From Bradyrhizobium neotropicale (GTDB taxonomy: Bacteria; Pseudomonadota; Alphaproteobacteria; Rhizobiales; Xanthobacteraceae): a DNA stretch of 64,000 nucleotides. Made by a program: the position numbers and the translations under genes. Below the pieces are notes generated by a model. That model made no database searches. It worked only from the letters and a program-made list of their open reading frames with translations, and was not told where the DNA came from. The stretch lies in assembly GCF_001641695.1 (NCBI RefSeq), contig NZ_LSEF01000063.1, positions 158,451 to 222,450 of the forward strand, given 5' to 3'. Below, piece by piece: positions 17,757-26,524 of this stretch (the stretch's first letter is position 1; every line of letters begins with the position of its first letter).

Positions 17757-18542
17757 TCACCACCACATGGCCTGACCGGGACCCTGGGTTGCGTCACGGT
17801 CGGGGACGTTGCGGTCGAGCGAACGATCGAGTGACGTCAGCACACTGCGCTTGAAATTCTCGAACAGCGGCGAATTGCGGTCGCGCGGCCGCGTCAGATT
17901 GATCTCGATCTGGTCGAACAGCCGGCCCGGCCGCGGCCGCATCACCAGCACGCGATCGGCCAGCACCACGGCTTCGTCGACGTCATGCGTGACCAGGATC
18001 AGCGTCGGCCGCGTATCGGCCCAGAGGTCGAGCAGATGGTCCTGGAGGTCGCGCCGGGTGAAGGCATCGAGCGCGGAGAACGGCTCGTCGAGCAGCAGCA
18101 CCTCGGGCTGCGGCACCAGCGCGCGCGCGATCGCGACGCGCTGCGCCTGCCCGCCCGAGAGCTCGCGCGGCCAGGCCTCGGCCTTGTCGGCAAGTCCAAC
18201 GCGTTCGAGCGCACGCGCCACCTTCTGGCGCCGCTCTGCCGCAGGCAGGTCGGCGAGGCCGAAGCCGATATTGTCGGCGACGCTGAGCCAGGGCAAAAGC
18301 CGCGGCTCCTGGAAGATGATCCCGATCTTGGCGTGCGGCGAGGTGATTGCTTCGCTGTCGAGCGTCACCGTGCCGGCGCTCGCGCGGTCGAGGCCGGCGA
18401 TCGCACGCAAGAGCGTGGACTTACCGCAGCCGGAGCCGCCGATGATGGCGATGATCTCGCCTTGCCCGATCTCCGCCGAGAAGCGCGCCAGCGCCTGCAC
18501 GCCGTTGGGATAGGTCTTGCTGACCCGGTCGAGCGCCAGCAT
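17757..18542 (-). CDS. ssuB: ABC transporter ATP-binding protein, sulfonate/nitrate/taurine type
   Basis: Cytoplasmic ATPase of 261 residues: Walker A GGSGCGKST, Q-loop IIFQEPRLLPWLSV, signature LSGGQAQRVAIARAL, Walker B VLLLDEPFSALD and H-switch LILVTHDVDEA. The Q-loop and signature are typical of the SsuB/TauB/NrtD group. ATG at 18542 has AAGGGAG upstream and follows the permease stop by 4 bp. It is the last gene of the set binding protein, permease, ATPase. Whether the substrate is an alkanesulfonate, taurine or nitrate is not readable; no monooxygenase (ssuD or tauD) is next to it. The symbol denotes family only. Confidence 0.88.
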   Translation of the reverse strand: MLALDRVSKTYPNGVQALARFSAEIGQGEIIAIIGGSGCGKSTLLRAIAGLDRASAGTVTLDSEAITSPHAKIGIIFQEPRLLPWLSVADNIGFGLADLPAAERRQKVARALERVGLADKAEAWPRELSGGQAQRVAIARALVPQPEVLLLDEPFSALDAFTRRDLQDHLLDLWADTRPTLILVTHDVDEAVVLADRVLVMRPRPGRLFDQIEINLTRPRDRNSPLFENFKRSVLTSLDRSLDRNVPDRDATQGPGQAMWW

Positions 18543-18546
18543 CGCG

Positions 18547-19398
18547 TCAAGCTCCCTTCGCGCGCCCGAAGGCGTCCTGCCAGCGCAGGAAAGGTAAAGC
18601 TGCAACCTCGATCAGCCAGTCGGTGAGCTTGCCGAGGATCGCGAAGATCACGATCGCGGCGAGGATCTGCGCGGGCTTGCCGAGCTGCTGGCCGTCGAGC
18701 AGGAGATAGCCGAGGCCTTCGGAAGCGCCGATCAGCTCGGCTGCCACCACGAACATCCAGCCCAGACCGAGGCCGACACGCAAGGACACCACATAGGCCG
18801 GCAGCACCGCGGGCAGCAGGATGCGGCGGATCATGGCAGGTCCCGAGAGGCGGAAGACGCGGCCGACCTCGACAACCTTGCGATCGACCGAGAGGATCGC
18901 GCCCATGACGCCGAGATAAACCGGGAAGAACACGCCGACCGCGATCAGCGCGATCTTCGACGTCTCGAAGATGCCGAGCCAGAGGATGAACAGCGGCACC
19001 CAAGCGAGCGACGGGATCGCGCGCAATGCTTGCACTGTGGGATCAAGGAGCCGCCGCGCCAGCGACCAGTAGCCGGAGATCGCGCCAAGCGCCGTCCCTG
19101 CAACGACGCCGAAGGCGAAGCCGAGCCCGACGCGCCACAGCGTCGCGGCAATGTGCCGCGCCAGCTCGCCGGAGTGCGCAAGCTCCAAAATGGTCGCGAA
19201 GATGCGCGAGGGCGGTGGCACCAGCCGGCCATTGGAGTAGCCCAGCCACACCACGAGTTCCCAGCCGACCGCAAGGATCAGCGGCAGCAAGATCCCGAGC
19301 ATCGGCCGCGCATAACGCGCAAGCCGCGACGGCGCGGGCGCGGCGGTGCTTTCGGCTTGTTCCGAGGATTGTTGCAGGACTGGCGCGTCGGAGATCAT
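18547..19398 (-). CDS. ssuC: ABC transporter permease, sulfonate/nitrate/taurine type
   Basis: Inner-membrane permease of 283 residues with about six helices and the EAA-like coupling loop SVDRKVVEVGRVFRLSGPAMIRRILLPAVLPAYVVSLRVGLG. The N-terminal 30 residues are polar and Ala/Pro-rich before the first helix (PMLGILLPLILAVGWELVVW). ATG at 19398 is the best start because everything upstream in frame is repeat DNA; no strong ribosome site is visible. The ATPase gene starts 4 bp downstream. A 423-bp gap full of repeats separates it from the binding-protein gene, unusual inside an importer operon. Confidence 0.87.
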   Translation of the reverse strand: MISDAPVLQQSSEQAESTAAPAPSRLARYARPMLGILLPLILAVGWELVVWLGYSNGRLVPPPSRIFATILELAHSGELARHIAATLWRVGLGFAFGVVAGTALGAISGYWSLARRLLDPTVQALRAIPSLAWVPLFILWLGIFETSKIALIAVGVFFPVYLGVMGAILSVDRKVVEVGRVFRLSGPAMIRRILLPAVLPAYVVSLRVGLGLGWMFVVAAELIGASEGLGYLLLDGQQLGKPAQILAAIVIFAILGKLTDWLIEVAALPFLRWQDAFGRAKGA

Positions 19399-19456
19399 GG
19401 CCGTAGGAAGCGCGTCTCGCCGGGGAATGCAAGGGCGTGCGGCATTCTCAGCGGCT

Positions 19457-19812
19457 CCCTTCCTTCTCCCCTTGTAGGAGAAGGTCCGCGACGGATGAGG
19501 GGTTCTCTCCACGCGCAAGACCGTTCGTGAGGATAGAGACCTCTCACCCGGCTTCGCGTTCCGCGAAGCCACCCTCCCTCACAAGGTAGGGCAATCGCAT
19601 ATGAGAGAGGAGTTTGGCAGGTAGGCTCCTTGCGGCCCATCCTTCGAGACGCCCGCTTTTGGCGGGCTCCTCAGGATGAGGTCTTGTTTTGCGGCAAAAT
19701 CTTAGACCCTCATGGTGAGGAGCGCCTTACGGCGCGTCTCGAACCATGAAGGTCCGAGCGCGTTCGCGCTACAAGGGCATATGCGATAGCCCTGCCCCCA
19801 CAAGGGGGAGGG
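19457..19812. repeat. Composite repeat region between ssuC and ssuA
   Basis: The 423-bp gap 19399-19821 holds nested elements: a TTCTCCCCTTGTAGGAGAAGG hairpin at its left; AGGGCAATCGCATATG (19588-19603) facing its near-perfect inverse CATATGCGATAGCCCT (19778-19793); and, between them, a family C element (about 19637-19755). The right end is CTGCCCCCACAAGGGGGAGGG. It looks as if one repeat was opened by another. No gene is seen. Confidence 0.65.
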
Positions 19813-19821
19813 TTAGCAGCG

Positions 19822-20793
19822 TCAATTCGTCGGCAGCGGGACCTGGTCGTCGATCAGGGCATCGAGCGTTGCCTTCACGTCGACCTTGGCGTCGACGACG
19901 CCGGCCTGCTGGAGCGCGAGGCCGGCGGCGAGGATGGACTCGCGCTGGGGCGTGCCGATGCGGCTGTGGGTGAGCTCGGTGCGCTCCTTGAGCTGCTTGT
20001 CGACGACGGCCTCAGGCAGCTTGGTCACGGCGATGAAGGTCTTCTTCAGCTCGTCGTAATTCGCCAGCGAATATTTCCGGGCCTCCTCGTACACCGCCAG
20101 CACGCGGCGGGCGACGTCCGGATAGTCCTTCAGGAACTGCTCGCGCGCATTGAGGATGCCCCAGGTGTTGGCGTCGGCCTTGCGATAGAACAGCTTTGCG
20201 CCCTCTTCCACCTCGGCCTGCGCCATCATCGGATCGAGGCCGGCCCAGGCGTCGACATCGCCGCGGATCATTGCGGTCTTGCCGTCGGCATGCTGGAGCA
20301 GCACCGGCGTGATGTCCTTTTCGGTCAGGCCCGCCGCGAGCAGCGCGCGCACCAGGAAGATGTGCGGATCGGTGCCGCGCGTCACCGCGACGCGCTTGCC
20401 CTTCAAATCAGCCACGCTCGCGATCTTGGAATCCTTGCCCGTGACCAGCGCGGTCCACTCGGGACGCGAATAGACATAGATCGACTTGATCGGGTTGCCG
20501 TTGATCCGGGCCACCAGCGCCGCCGAGCCCGCGGTCGAGCCGAAATCGATCGAGCCCGCATTGAGGAATTCGAGCGCCTTGTTGGAGCCGGCCGACTGCA
20601 CCCAAGTGATGCTGATGCCGTCCTTGGCGAACTCCTTCTCCAAAAGCCCCTTCTGCTTCAGGACCAGCGACACCGGATTGTAGGTCGCCCAATCGATGCG
20701 GATCTCCTTGAGCGGCTCCGCCGCTCGCGCCGCAGGGGTCAATGCAAGAGCCACGGCTCCTGCCAACAGAACGCGTCGTGAAAGTTGAGTCAT
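19822..20793 (-). CDS. ssuA: ABC transporter substrate-binding protein, sulfonate/nitrate/taurine type
   Basis: Periplasmic binding protein of 323 residues. The leader MTQLSRRVLLAGAVALALTP ending ARAAEP is a signal peptide with an RR pair compatible with Tat export. The mature protein opens with KEIRIDWATYNPVSLVLKQKG and contains FGSTAGSAALVARINGNPIKSI and LKGKRVAVTRGTDPHIFLVRAL, the SsuA/NrtA-like (NMT1) pattern. ATG at 20793 has GAGGAG upstream. It heads the importer, but 423 bp of repeats lie before the permease. Upstream is a 187-bp divergent promoter region shared with glnD, with an AT-rich tract near 20815-20840. Confidence 0.87.
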   Translation of the reverse strand: MTQLSRRVLLAGAVALALTPAARAAEPLKEIRIDWATYNPVSLVLKQKGLLEKEFAKDGISITWVQSAGSNKALEFLNAGSIDFGSTAGSAALVARINGNPIKSIYVYSRPEWTALVTGKDSKIASVADLKGKRVAVTRGTDPHIFLVRALLAAGLTEKDITPVLLQHADGKTAMIRGDVDAWAGLDPMMAQAEVEEGAKLFYRKADANTWGILNAREQFLKDYPDVARRVLAVYEEARKYSLANYDELKKTFIAVTKLPEAVVDKQLKERTELTHSRIGTPQRESILAAGLALQQAGVVDAKVDVKATLDALIDDQVPLPTN

Positions 20794-20980
20794 ACCCGGC
20801 TCCTCGGAAACTTCATTGTTTTTCAATGAGTTATATCTAGAGGTCAACAGGAAAATCCGCCCCTTGAAAGCCTGCCCGCCGAGAACAAGTTTGCCGGAAG
20901 CGAGCCTTTTCAAGCATGGAACGACTATTGCCTGAGAATGGCGGGTGACAGCGCCTGTCACCTCTTATATCCGGTGAAGC

Positions 20981-23770
20981 ATGGATAGCGTTGCGACCCA
21001 ACACAGAGCAGAGGTGGACGACCGCTTCGACACCGCACGGATCACCGCCGCGGTCGATGCGCTCGCTGAAAAGCACGAAGGGCGCGAGGACGTGTTCCGC
21101 TCCGCGCTGGCGCAACTGCTCAAGGCCGAGCTGATCGCCGCCCGCGCGGAGGCGCAGAAGATTCTGCTGAAGGACCGCCACGGCCGGCGCTGCGCCGAGC
21201 GGCTGTGCCACGTGCAGGACGAGATCATCCGCATCCTGTACGCGGCCGCAACCCAGCATCTCTACCGCTCGCCGATCCCGAGCGGAGCCGAGCGCATGTC
21301 GGTGGTCGCGACCGGCGGCTATGGCCGCGGCCTGATGGCACCGGAATCCGACATCGATCTGCTGTTCATCCTGCCCTACAAGCAGACCGCCTGGGGCGAG
21401 CAGGTGGCGGAAGCCATCCTTTATTGCCTCTGGGACATGGGCCTGAAGGTCGGCCACGCCACGCGCTCGGTCGACGAGTCGATCCGCCAGGCGCGCGGCG
21501 ACATGACCATCCGCACCGCGATCCTGGAGACGCGCTTCCTCACCGGAGACAAGCCGCTCTATGACGAGCTGGTCGCGCGCTTCGACAAGGAAGTGGTGCA
21601 GGGCACGGCGTCGGAATTCGTCACCGCGAAACTCGCCGAGCGCGAGGAGCGGCATCGACGCGGCGGCCAGTCGCGCTATCTGGTCGAGCCCAACGTCAAG
21701 GACGGCAAGGGCGGCCTGCGCGACCTGCACACGCTGTTCTGGATCGCCAAATACGTCTACCGCGTGCGCGACACCGACGAGCTGGTGGAGCGCGGCGTGT
21801 TCGACGCGCAGGAATTCCGCTCGTTCCGCCGCTGCGCCGATTTCCTCTGGTCGGTGCGTTGCAATCTGCACTTCTACTGCGGCCGCGCCGAGGAGCGCCT
21901 CTCCTTCGACCTGCAGCGCGAGATCGCGGTCCGCCTCGGCTACACCTCGCATCCCGGCATGCAGGACGTCGAGCGCTTCATGAAGCACTACTTCCTGGTG
22001 GCCAAGGAGGTCGGCAATCTCACCGCCATCCTCTGCGCCAAGCTCGAGGACCAGCAGGCCAAGCCAGCGCCGGTCCTGAGCCGGATGATGGCGCGGTTGC
22101 GGCCGAGCGCCGTGAAGCGGCGCGTGCCCGAGAGCGACGACTTCATCGTCGACAACAATCGCATCAACGTCGCCGCGCCCGACGTCTTCAAGCACGATCC
22201 GGTCAATTTGATCCGGATCTTCCGCCTGGCGCAGAAGAACAACCTCGCCTTCCATCCGGATGCGATGCGCGACGTGACGCGCTCGCTCAATTTGATCAAC
22301 GGGGCCCTGCGCGAAAATCCCGAGGCCAACCGTCTCTTCATGGAGATCCTGACGTCCGACAACGCGGAGATCGTGCTGCGGCGGATGAACGAGACCGGCG
22401 TGCTCGGTCATTTCATCCGCGCCTTCGGCAAGATCGTCTCGATGATGCAGTTCAACATGTATCATCACTACACCGTCGACGAGCATTTGATCCGCTGCAT
22501 CGGCTTCCTGCAGGACATCGAGCGCGGCGGCATCGAGGAGTTCGCGCTCGCCAGCGACCTCATGCGCAAGACCCGGCCCGAGCACCGGCCGGTGATCTAC
22601 ATCGCGACGCTGCTGCACGACGTTGCCAAGGGCCGGCCGGAGGATCACTCGATCGCTGGCGCCAAGGTGGCCCGCCGGCTCTGCCCACGTCTCGGCTTCA
22701 GCCCGGCCGATACCGAGCTCGTGGCCTGGCTGATCGAGGAGCATCTGACCATGTCCACGGTCGCGCAGTCGCGCGACCTCTCCGACCGCAAGACGATCGA
22801 GAATTTCGCCGCCGTGGTGCAGTCGGTCGAGCAGATGAAGCTGCTCACGATCCTGACCACGGCCGACATCCGCGGTGTCGGCCCGGGCGTGTGGAACGGC
22901 TGGAAGGCGCAGCTCCTGCGCTCTCTCTATTATGAGACCGAGCCGGTGCTGACCGGCGGTTTCTCGGAAGTCGACCGCGGCAAGCGCCTCGCGGCCGCAC
23001 ACGCCGAATTCCGCATGGCGTTCGCCGAATGGCCGAAGGACGAGCTCGACGCCTATATCGGCCGGCACTATCCGGCCTATTGGCTCAAGGTCGAGCTGCC
23101 GCGAAAAATCCGCCACGCCCGCTTCGTGCGATCGAGCGAACAGGCCGGCCACAAGCTCGCGATCAATGTCGGCTTCGACGAGGTGCGCGGCGTCACCGAG
23201 CTGACGATCTTCGCCGCAGACCATCCCTGGCTGCTGTCGATCATCGCGGGCGCCTGTGCGTCCGCCGGCGCCAACATCGTCGACGCGCAAATCTACACCA
23301 CGACCGACGGCCGCGCGCTGGACACCATCTCGATTTCGCGGGAATACGACCGCGACGAGGACGAGGGCCGGCGCGCCACGCGGATCGGCGAGATGATCGA
23401 GGACGTGCTGGAAGGCAAGCTGCGCCTGCCGGAAGTGGTGGCGCGCCGCGCCGTGCGCAGCAAGGCGCGGCCCTTCGTGATCGAGCCGGAAGTGATCATC
23501 AACAACCAGTGGTCCGATCGTTACACCGTCATCGAGGTGTCCGGCCTCGACCGCCCCGGCCTGCTCTACGAGCTGACCACCGCGATCTCGAAGCTCAACC
23601 TCAACATCGCCTCGGCCCATGTCGCGACCTTCGGCGAGCGTGCGCGCGACGTGTTCTATGTCACCGATCTGCTCGGCGCACAGATCAACGCTCCGACGCG
23701 TCAGGCCGCGATCAAGAGCGCGCTGATCCATGTGATAACCGGCGACAAGGCGGTTCAGCCGGCGGCGTGA
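20981..23770 (+). CDS. glnD: Bifunctional uridylyltransferase/uridylyl-removing enzyme GlnD
   Basis: Nitrogen-status sensor of 929 residues that uridylylates and deuridylylates PII proteins in response to glutamine. Domains in order: nucleotidyltransferase with GGYGRGLMAPESDIDLLF (G112 to D124 and D126), GlnD adenylyl-domain region, HD hydrolase with LLHDVAKG (H546-D547), and two C-terminal ACT domains (starting near ELTIFAADHPWLLS and YTVIEVSGLDRPGLLYELT). Full length for rhizobial GlnD. Start ATG at 20981. No glnB or amt is adjacent. The downstream gap is a family B repeat. Confidence 0.97.
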   Translation: MDSVATQHRAEVDDRFDTARITAAVDALAEKHEGREDVFRSALAQLLKAELIAARAEAQKILLKDRHGRRCAERLCHVQDEIIRILYAAATQHLYRSPIPSGAERMSVVATGGYGRGLMAPESDIDLLFILPYKQTAWGEQVAEAILYCLWDMGLKVGHATRSVDESIRQARGDMTIRTAILETRFLTGDKPLYDELVARFDKEVVQGTASEFVTAKLAEREERHRRGGQSRYLVEPNVKDGKGGLRDLHTLFWIAKYVYRVRDTDELVERGVFDAQEFRSFRRCADFLWSVRCNLHFYCGRAEERLSFDLQREIAVRLGYTSHPGMQDVERFMKHYFLVAKEVGNLTAILCAKLEDQQAKPAPVLSRMMARLRPSAVKRRVPESDDFIVDNNRINVAAPDVFKHDPVNLIRIFRLAQKNNLAFHPDAMRDVTRSLNLINGALRENPEANRLFMEILTSDNAEIVLRRMNETGVLGHFIRAFGKIVSMMQFNMYHHYTVDEHLIRCIGFLQDIERGGIEEFALASDLMRKTRPEHRPVIYIATLLHDVAKGRPEDHSIAGAKVARRLCPRLGFSPADTELVAWLIEEHLTMSTVAQSRDLSDRKTIENFAAVVQSVEQMKLLTILTTADIRGVGPGVWNGWKAQLLRSLYYETEPVLTGGFSEVDRGKRLAAAHAEFRMAFAEWPKDELDAYIGRHYPAYWLKVELPRKIRHARFVRSSEQAGHKLAINVGFDEVRGVTELTIFAADHPWLLSIIAGACASAGANIVDAQIYTTTDGRALDTISISREYDRDEDEGRRATRIGEMIEDVLEGKLRLPEVVARRAVRSKARPFVIEPEVIINNQWSDRYTVIEVSGLDRPGLLYELTTAISKLNLNIASAHVATFGERARDVFYVTDLLGAQINAPTRQAAIKSALIHVITGDKAVQPAA

Positions 23771-23800
23771 GGACGGGCTTCGCGCACTACTCTCTTCCTC

Positions 23801-23903
23801 GTCATTCCGGGGCGCCGCGCAGCGGCGAACCCGGAATCCATTTCGCCACCTGCTCTGCAGATAAATGGATTCCGGGCTCGCGCTTCGCGCGCCCCGGAAT
23901 GAC
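23801..23903. repeat. Family B intergenic repeat, copy 3
   Basis: Palindrome of about 103 bp between the converging glnD and ogt genes. Ends are GTCATTCCGGGGCGCCGCGC and GCGCGCCCCGGAATGAC; inner arms are CCCGGAATCCATTT and AAATGGATTCCGGG. It probably also serves as a bidirectional transcription stop. Confidence 0.78.
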
Positions 23904-23930
23904 GAAAGGAGAGGCGAGCGCGCCGCCGCC

Positions 23931-24461
23931 CTAAACCTCCACGCCCTCATGCCTGAGCAGCCAGCGCTTGCGCTCGAGGCCGCCGCCGTATTTCACCAGC
24001 GAACCATCGGCGCCGATCAGGCGGTGACAGGGCAGCACCACGCTGATCGGGTTGGAGCCGTTGGCGTGACCGACCGCGCGCACAGCCTTGGGCATGTCGA
24101 GCTTCGCGGCGAGCGCGCCATAGTTGAGCGTGGTGCCAACGGGGATTGTCGCGAGCGCCGTCCAGACCTTGCGCTGGAACGGCGTGCCGGCGACGCGCCA
24201 GGCGACCGTCGCAAGCTGGGAAAGATCGCCGTCGAAATAGCCTGACAGCGCGGCCTTCATGCTGGCGGGCGCCGGCTGATTGCGCAGCTCCACCGCACCG
24301 TAATGCAGGCGCAGGAGCTCGCGCATGCGGTGCTCGTAATCCTCCCAGTCCAGCGCCCGCAGCACGCCTTCGGCATCGGTGACGAGCAGCGCGATCCCGA
24401 TCGGCGTCTTCAGCCGATCAAGACCGAAGCTCTCAGGTCGATGTGTCGGTCGAGCGTTCAT
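23931..24461 (-). CDS. ogt: Methylated-DNA--[protein]-cysteine S-methyltransferase
   Basis: Suicide repair protein of 176 residues that removes alkyl groups from O6-alkylguanine. The active-site motif is PCHR with acceptor C145 (ISVVLPCHRLIG), preceded by TPFQRKVWTALATIPVGTTLNYGALA, the DNA-binding helix-turn-helix with its Arg finger region (KAVRAVGHANGSNP). There is no Ada-type N-terminal domain. ATG at 24461 lacks a clear ribosome site. It is divergent from the DUF1304 gene 47 bp away. Confidence 0.94.
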   Translation of the reverse strand: MNARPTHRPESFGLDRLKTPIGIALLVTDAEGVLRALDWEDYEHRMRELLRLHYGAVELRNQPAPASMKAALSGYFDGDLSQLATVAWRVAGTPFQRKVWTALATIPVGTTLNYGALAAKLDMPKAVRAVGHANGSNPISVVLPCHRLIGADGSLVKYGGGLERKRWLLRHEGVEV

Positions 24462-24508
24462 TGCGACACCATTGCGTCAGAACAGATATCGCACGTGACA
24501 CATGAGGC

Positions 24509-24916
24509 ATGCTAGCGTCCACCCGAAAGCTGACGTTTGAGTGGGGGCTCAACTTGAACTTGATCGCCAATATCCTGGTGGCGCTGGTCGCCGCACTGCA
24601 CGCCTATTTCCTGATCCTGGAGATGTTCCTCTGGGACAAGCCGCAGGGCTTGAAGGTCTTTCGCAATACGCCGGAAAAGGCCGAGATCACAAAAGTGCTG
24701 GCCGCCAATCAGGGGCTCTATAACGGCTTCCTCGCGGCCGGGCTGATCTGGGGCCTCGTCCACGGCAATCCGGCCTTTGCGTTCCAGATCAAGGCATTCT
24801 TCCTCGTCTGCGTCATCGTGGCCGGCGCTTACGGTGCAGCGACCGTCAGCACACGCATCCTGATCGTGCAGGCACTGCCGGCGGCGGTCGCGCTGGTTGC
24901 GCTGTTCCTCGCCTGA
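24509..24916 (+). CDS. DUF1304-type small membrane protein
   Basis: Protein of 135 residues as drawn, with four hydrophobic helices: NLIANILVALVAALHAYFLI, LAANQGLYNGFLAAGLIWG, FQIKAFFLVCVIVAGAYGAA and the C-terminal VQALPAAVALVALFLA. The WDKPQGLKVF and NQGLYNGFLA motifs are characteristic of DUF1304 proteins, whose function is unknown. ATG 24509 has a GAGG-like site; a TTG at 24554 (giving NLIANIL at the N-terminus and 120 residues) fits the usual family length better and may be the true start. Confidence 0.75.
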   Translation: MLASTRKLTFEWGLNLNLIANILVALVAALHAYFLILEMFLWDKPQGLKVFRNTPEKAEITKVLAANQGLYNGFLAAGLIWGLVHGNPAFAFQIKAFFLVCVIVAGAYGAATVSTRILIVQALPAAVALVALFLA

Positions 24917-25051
24917 AGACGCTACGGCGCGGCGCCGCGATCCTTGCGCGGTACCTCGCCTTCCTCCACAATCTTCGGCAGCGATGGCGACCGTTGCAAT
25001 CAACGGAAAAAGACCGTCGGCAGAAAATTCCGTCAGGAGGAACATCCCAAC

Positions 25052-26278
25052 ATGAACAATCGCAGAGTTTTCATAACTGCCACGGCGGCGCTCGCTTTCG
25101 CCTTCTCCGCCAGCCAGGCACTCGCACAGAAGAAATACGACACCGGCGCCAGCGACACCGAGATCAAGATCGGCCAGACCGTGCCGTTCTCCGGCGCCTA
25201 TTCGGTCTACGCCAATATCGGCAAGACGCAGGCCGCCTATTTCAAGATGATCAACGATCAGGGCGGCATCAACGGCCGCAAGATCAACCTGATCCAGTAT
25301 GACGACGCCTATTCGCCGCCGAAGACCGTCGAGCAGGTGCGCAAGCTCGTCGAAGGCGACGAAGTGCTGTTCACGTTCCAGCTCATCGGCACCGCCGCCA
25401 ACGCGGCCGTGCAGAAATATCTCAACGGCAAGAAGGTGCCGCAGCTCCTGGCCTCCACCGGTGCCGCGCGCTTCAACGATCCCAAGAACTATCCGTGGAC
25501 CATCGCCTATAATCCCAACTACGTGTCCGAGGGACGCATCTACGCAAAATACATCCTCGCCAATCACCCCAACGCCAAGATCGGCGTGCTCTACCAGAAC
25601 GACGATATGGGCCGCGACTATCTCGCGGGGCTCAAGAGCGGCCTCGGCGACAAGGCCGCCAGCATGATCGTCGGCGAGGTGTCCTACGAGGTCACCGACC
25701 CCACGGTCGACTCGCAGGTGGTCAAGCTGAAGTCGATGGGCGTCGACCTCTTCTACGACGCCTCGACCCCGAAATTCGCGGCACAGGCTATCAAGAAGCT
25801 CGCCGATCTCGGCTGGACGCCGGTGCACATCCTCGACATCAATGCGAGCCCGATCTCGGCGACGTTGAAACCTGCGGGCCTCGACATCTCCAAGGGCATC
25901 ATCTCGACACAGTACGGCAAGGAGCCCGTTGATCCGCAGTGGAAGGACGATCCCGGCGTGAAGGCCTTCTTCGCCTTCATGGACAAGTATTTCCCGGAAG
26001 GCGACAAGCTCAACACGGTCAACACCTATGCCTATTCCGTGGCCGAGCTGCTGGTCCAGGTGCTGAAGCAATGCGGCGACGACCTGACGCGCGAGAACGT
26101 CATGAAGCAAGTCGCCAACATCAAGGGCTTCACCCCGAGCCTGGCGCTGCCCGGCATCAAGATCAGCACCGGGCCGGACGATTATCGCGTCAACAAGCAG
26201 ATGCAGATGATGAAGTTCAACGGCGAACGGTGGGAGCTGTTCGGCCCGGTCATCGAGGACGCCGGTCCGTCGGGCTAG
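25052..26278 (+). CDS. Orphan branched-chain-type ABC substrate-binding protein 1
   Basis: Periplasmic binding protein of 408 residues (type I fold, LivK/UrtA/AmiC relatives). The signal peptide is MNNRRVFITATAALAFAFSA ending QALAQ, followed by KKYDTGASDTEIKIGQTVPFSG. ATG at 25052 has a perfect AGGAGG. No permease or ATPase is nearby, so it must use transporter parts encoded elsewhere or act as a scavenger or sensor protein. Immediately downstream, across a family A repeat, lies a paralogue of the same length with roughly 70% identity by eye. The leaders of the two genes share short blocks, so the duplication included upstream DNA. Ligand unknown. Confidence 0.88.
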   Translation: MNNRRVFITATAALAFAFSASQALAQKKYDTGASDTEIKIGQTVPFSGAYSVYANIGKTQAAYFKMINDQGGINGRKINLIQYDDAYSPPKTVEQVRKLVEGDEVLFTFQLIGTAANAAVQKYLNGKKVPQLLASTGAARFNDPKNYPWTIAYNPNYVSEGRIYAKYILANHPNAKIGVLYQNDDMGRDYLAGLKSGLGDKAASMIVGEVSYEVTDPTVDSQVVKLKSMGVDLFYDASTPKFAAQAIKKLADLGWTPVHILDINASPISATLKPAGLDISKGIISTQYGKEPVDPQWKDDPGVKAFFAFMDKYFPEGDKLNTVNTYAYSVAELLVQVLKQCGDDLTRENVMKQVANIKGFTPSLALPGIKISTGPDDYRVNKQMQMMKFNGERWELFGPVIEDAGPSG

Positions 26279-26284
26279 CCTCTT

Positions 26285-26397
26285 CGTAGGGTGGGTTAGC
26301 CCGCGGCTGCGCGGAGCGCAGTCCGCTAGGCGTAACCCACCTCTTCACCGCATGTCGACAGAAGTGGTGGGTTACGCTTCCGCTAAGCCACCCTACG
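26285..26397. repeat. Family A intergenic repeat, copy 2
   Basis: A 113-bp palindrome with ends CGTAGGGTGGGTTAGC and GCTAAGCCACCCTACG and inner GCGTAACCCACCTCTTC / GGTGGGTTACGC arms, located 7 bp after the first binding-protein stop. It could stop or stabilise that transcript. Confidence 0.85.
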
Positions 26398-26413
26398 AAC
26401 TCTTAACATGCGT

Positions 26414-26428
26414 CGACCTTGCGTCGCA
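26414..26428. promoter_or_regulatory. RegR-box-like sequence upstream of binding protein 2
   Basis: CGACCTTGCGTCGCA is identical over 15 nt to 37429-37443 in front of regR. It fits the GNC-N5-GNC type of RegA/RegR site, with TCGAC in place of GCGAC on the left arm. It lies about 97-111 bp before the start codon. A degenerate counterpart (GCGATCCTTGCGCGG, 24937-24951) lies at the matching distance before binding protein 1. Function inferred. Confidence 0.4.
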
Positions 26429-26524
26429 GCAACGGCTCCGCCACACTCCGGCGCAGCGATGGCGTCCGGTGCTTAACAGCGCGCTGGACAGACCGTCGGC
26501 AATAACAATCCGAGGAAACTGCGA

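Noticed and set aside
20837..23950. A 1037-codon minus-strand open frame opposite glnD
   Set aside because: It mirrors the codon structure of glnD, is rich in Arg, Ala and Asp in the manner of antisense frames in GC-rich DNA, and has no ribosome site or domain.
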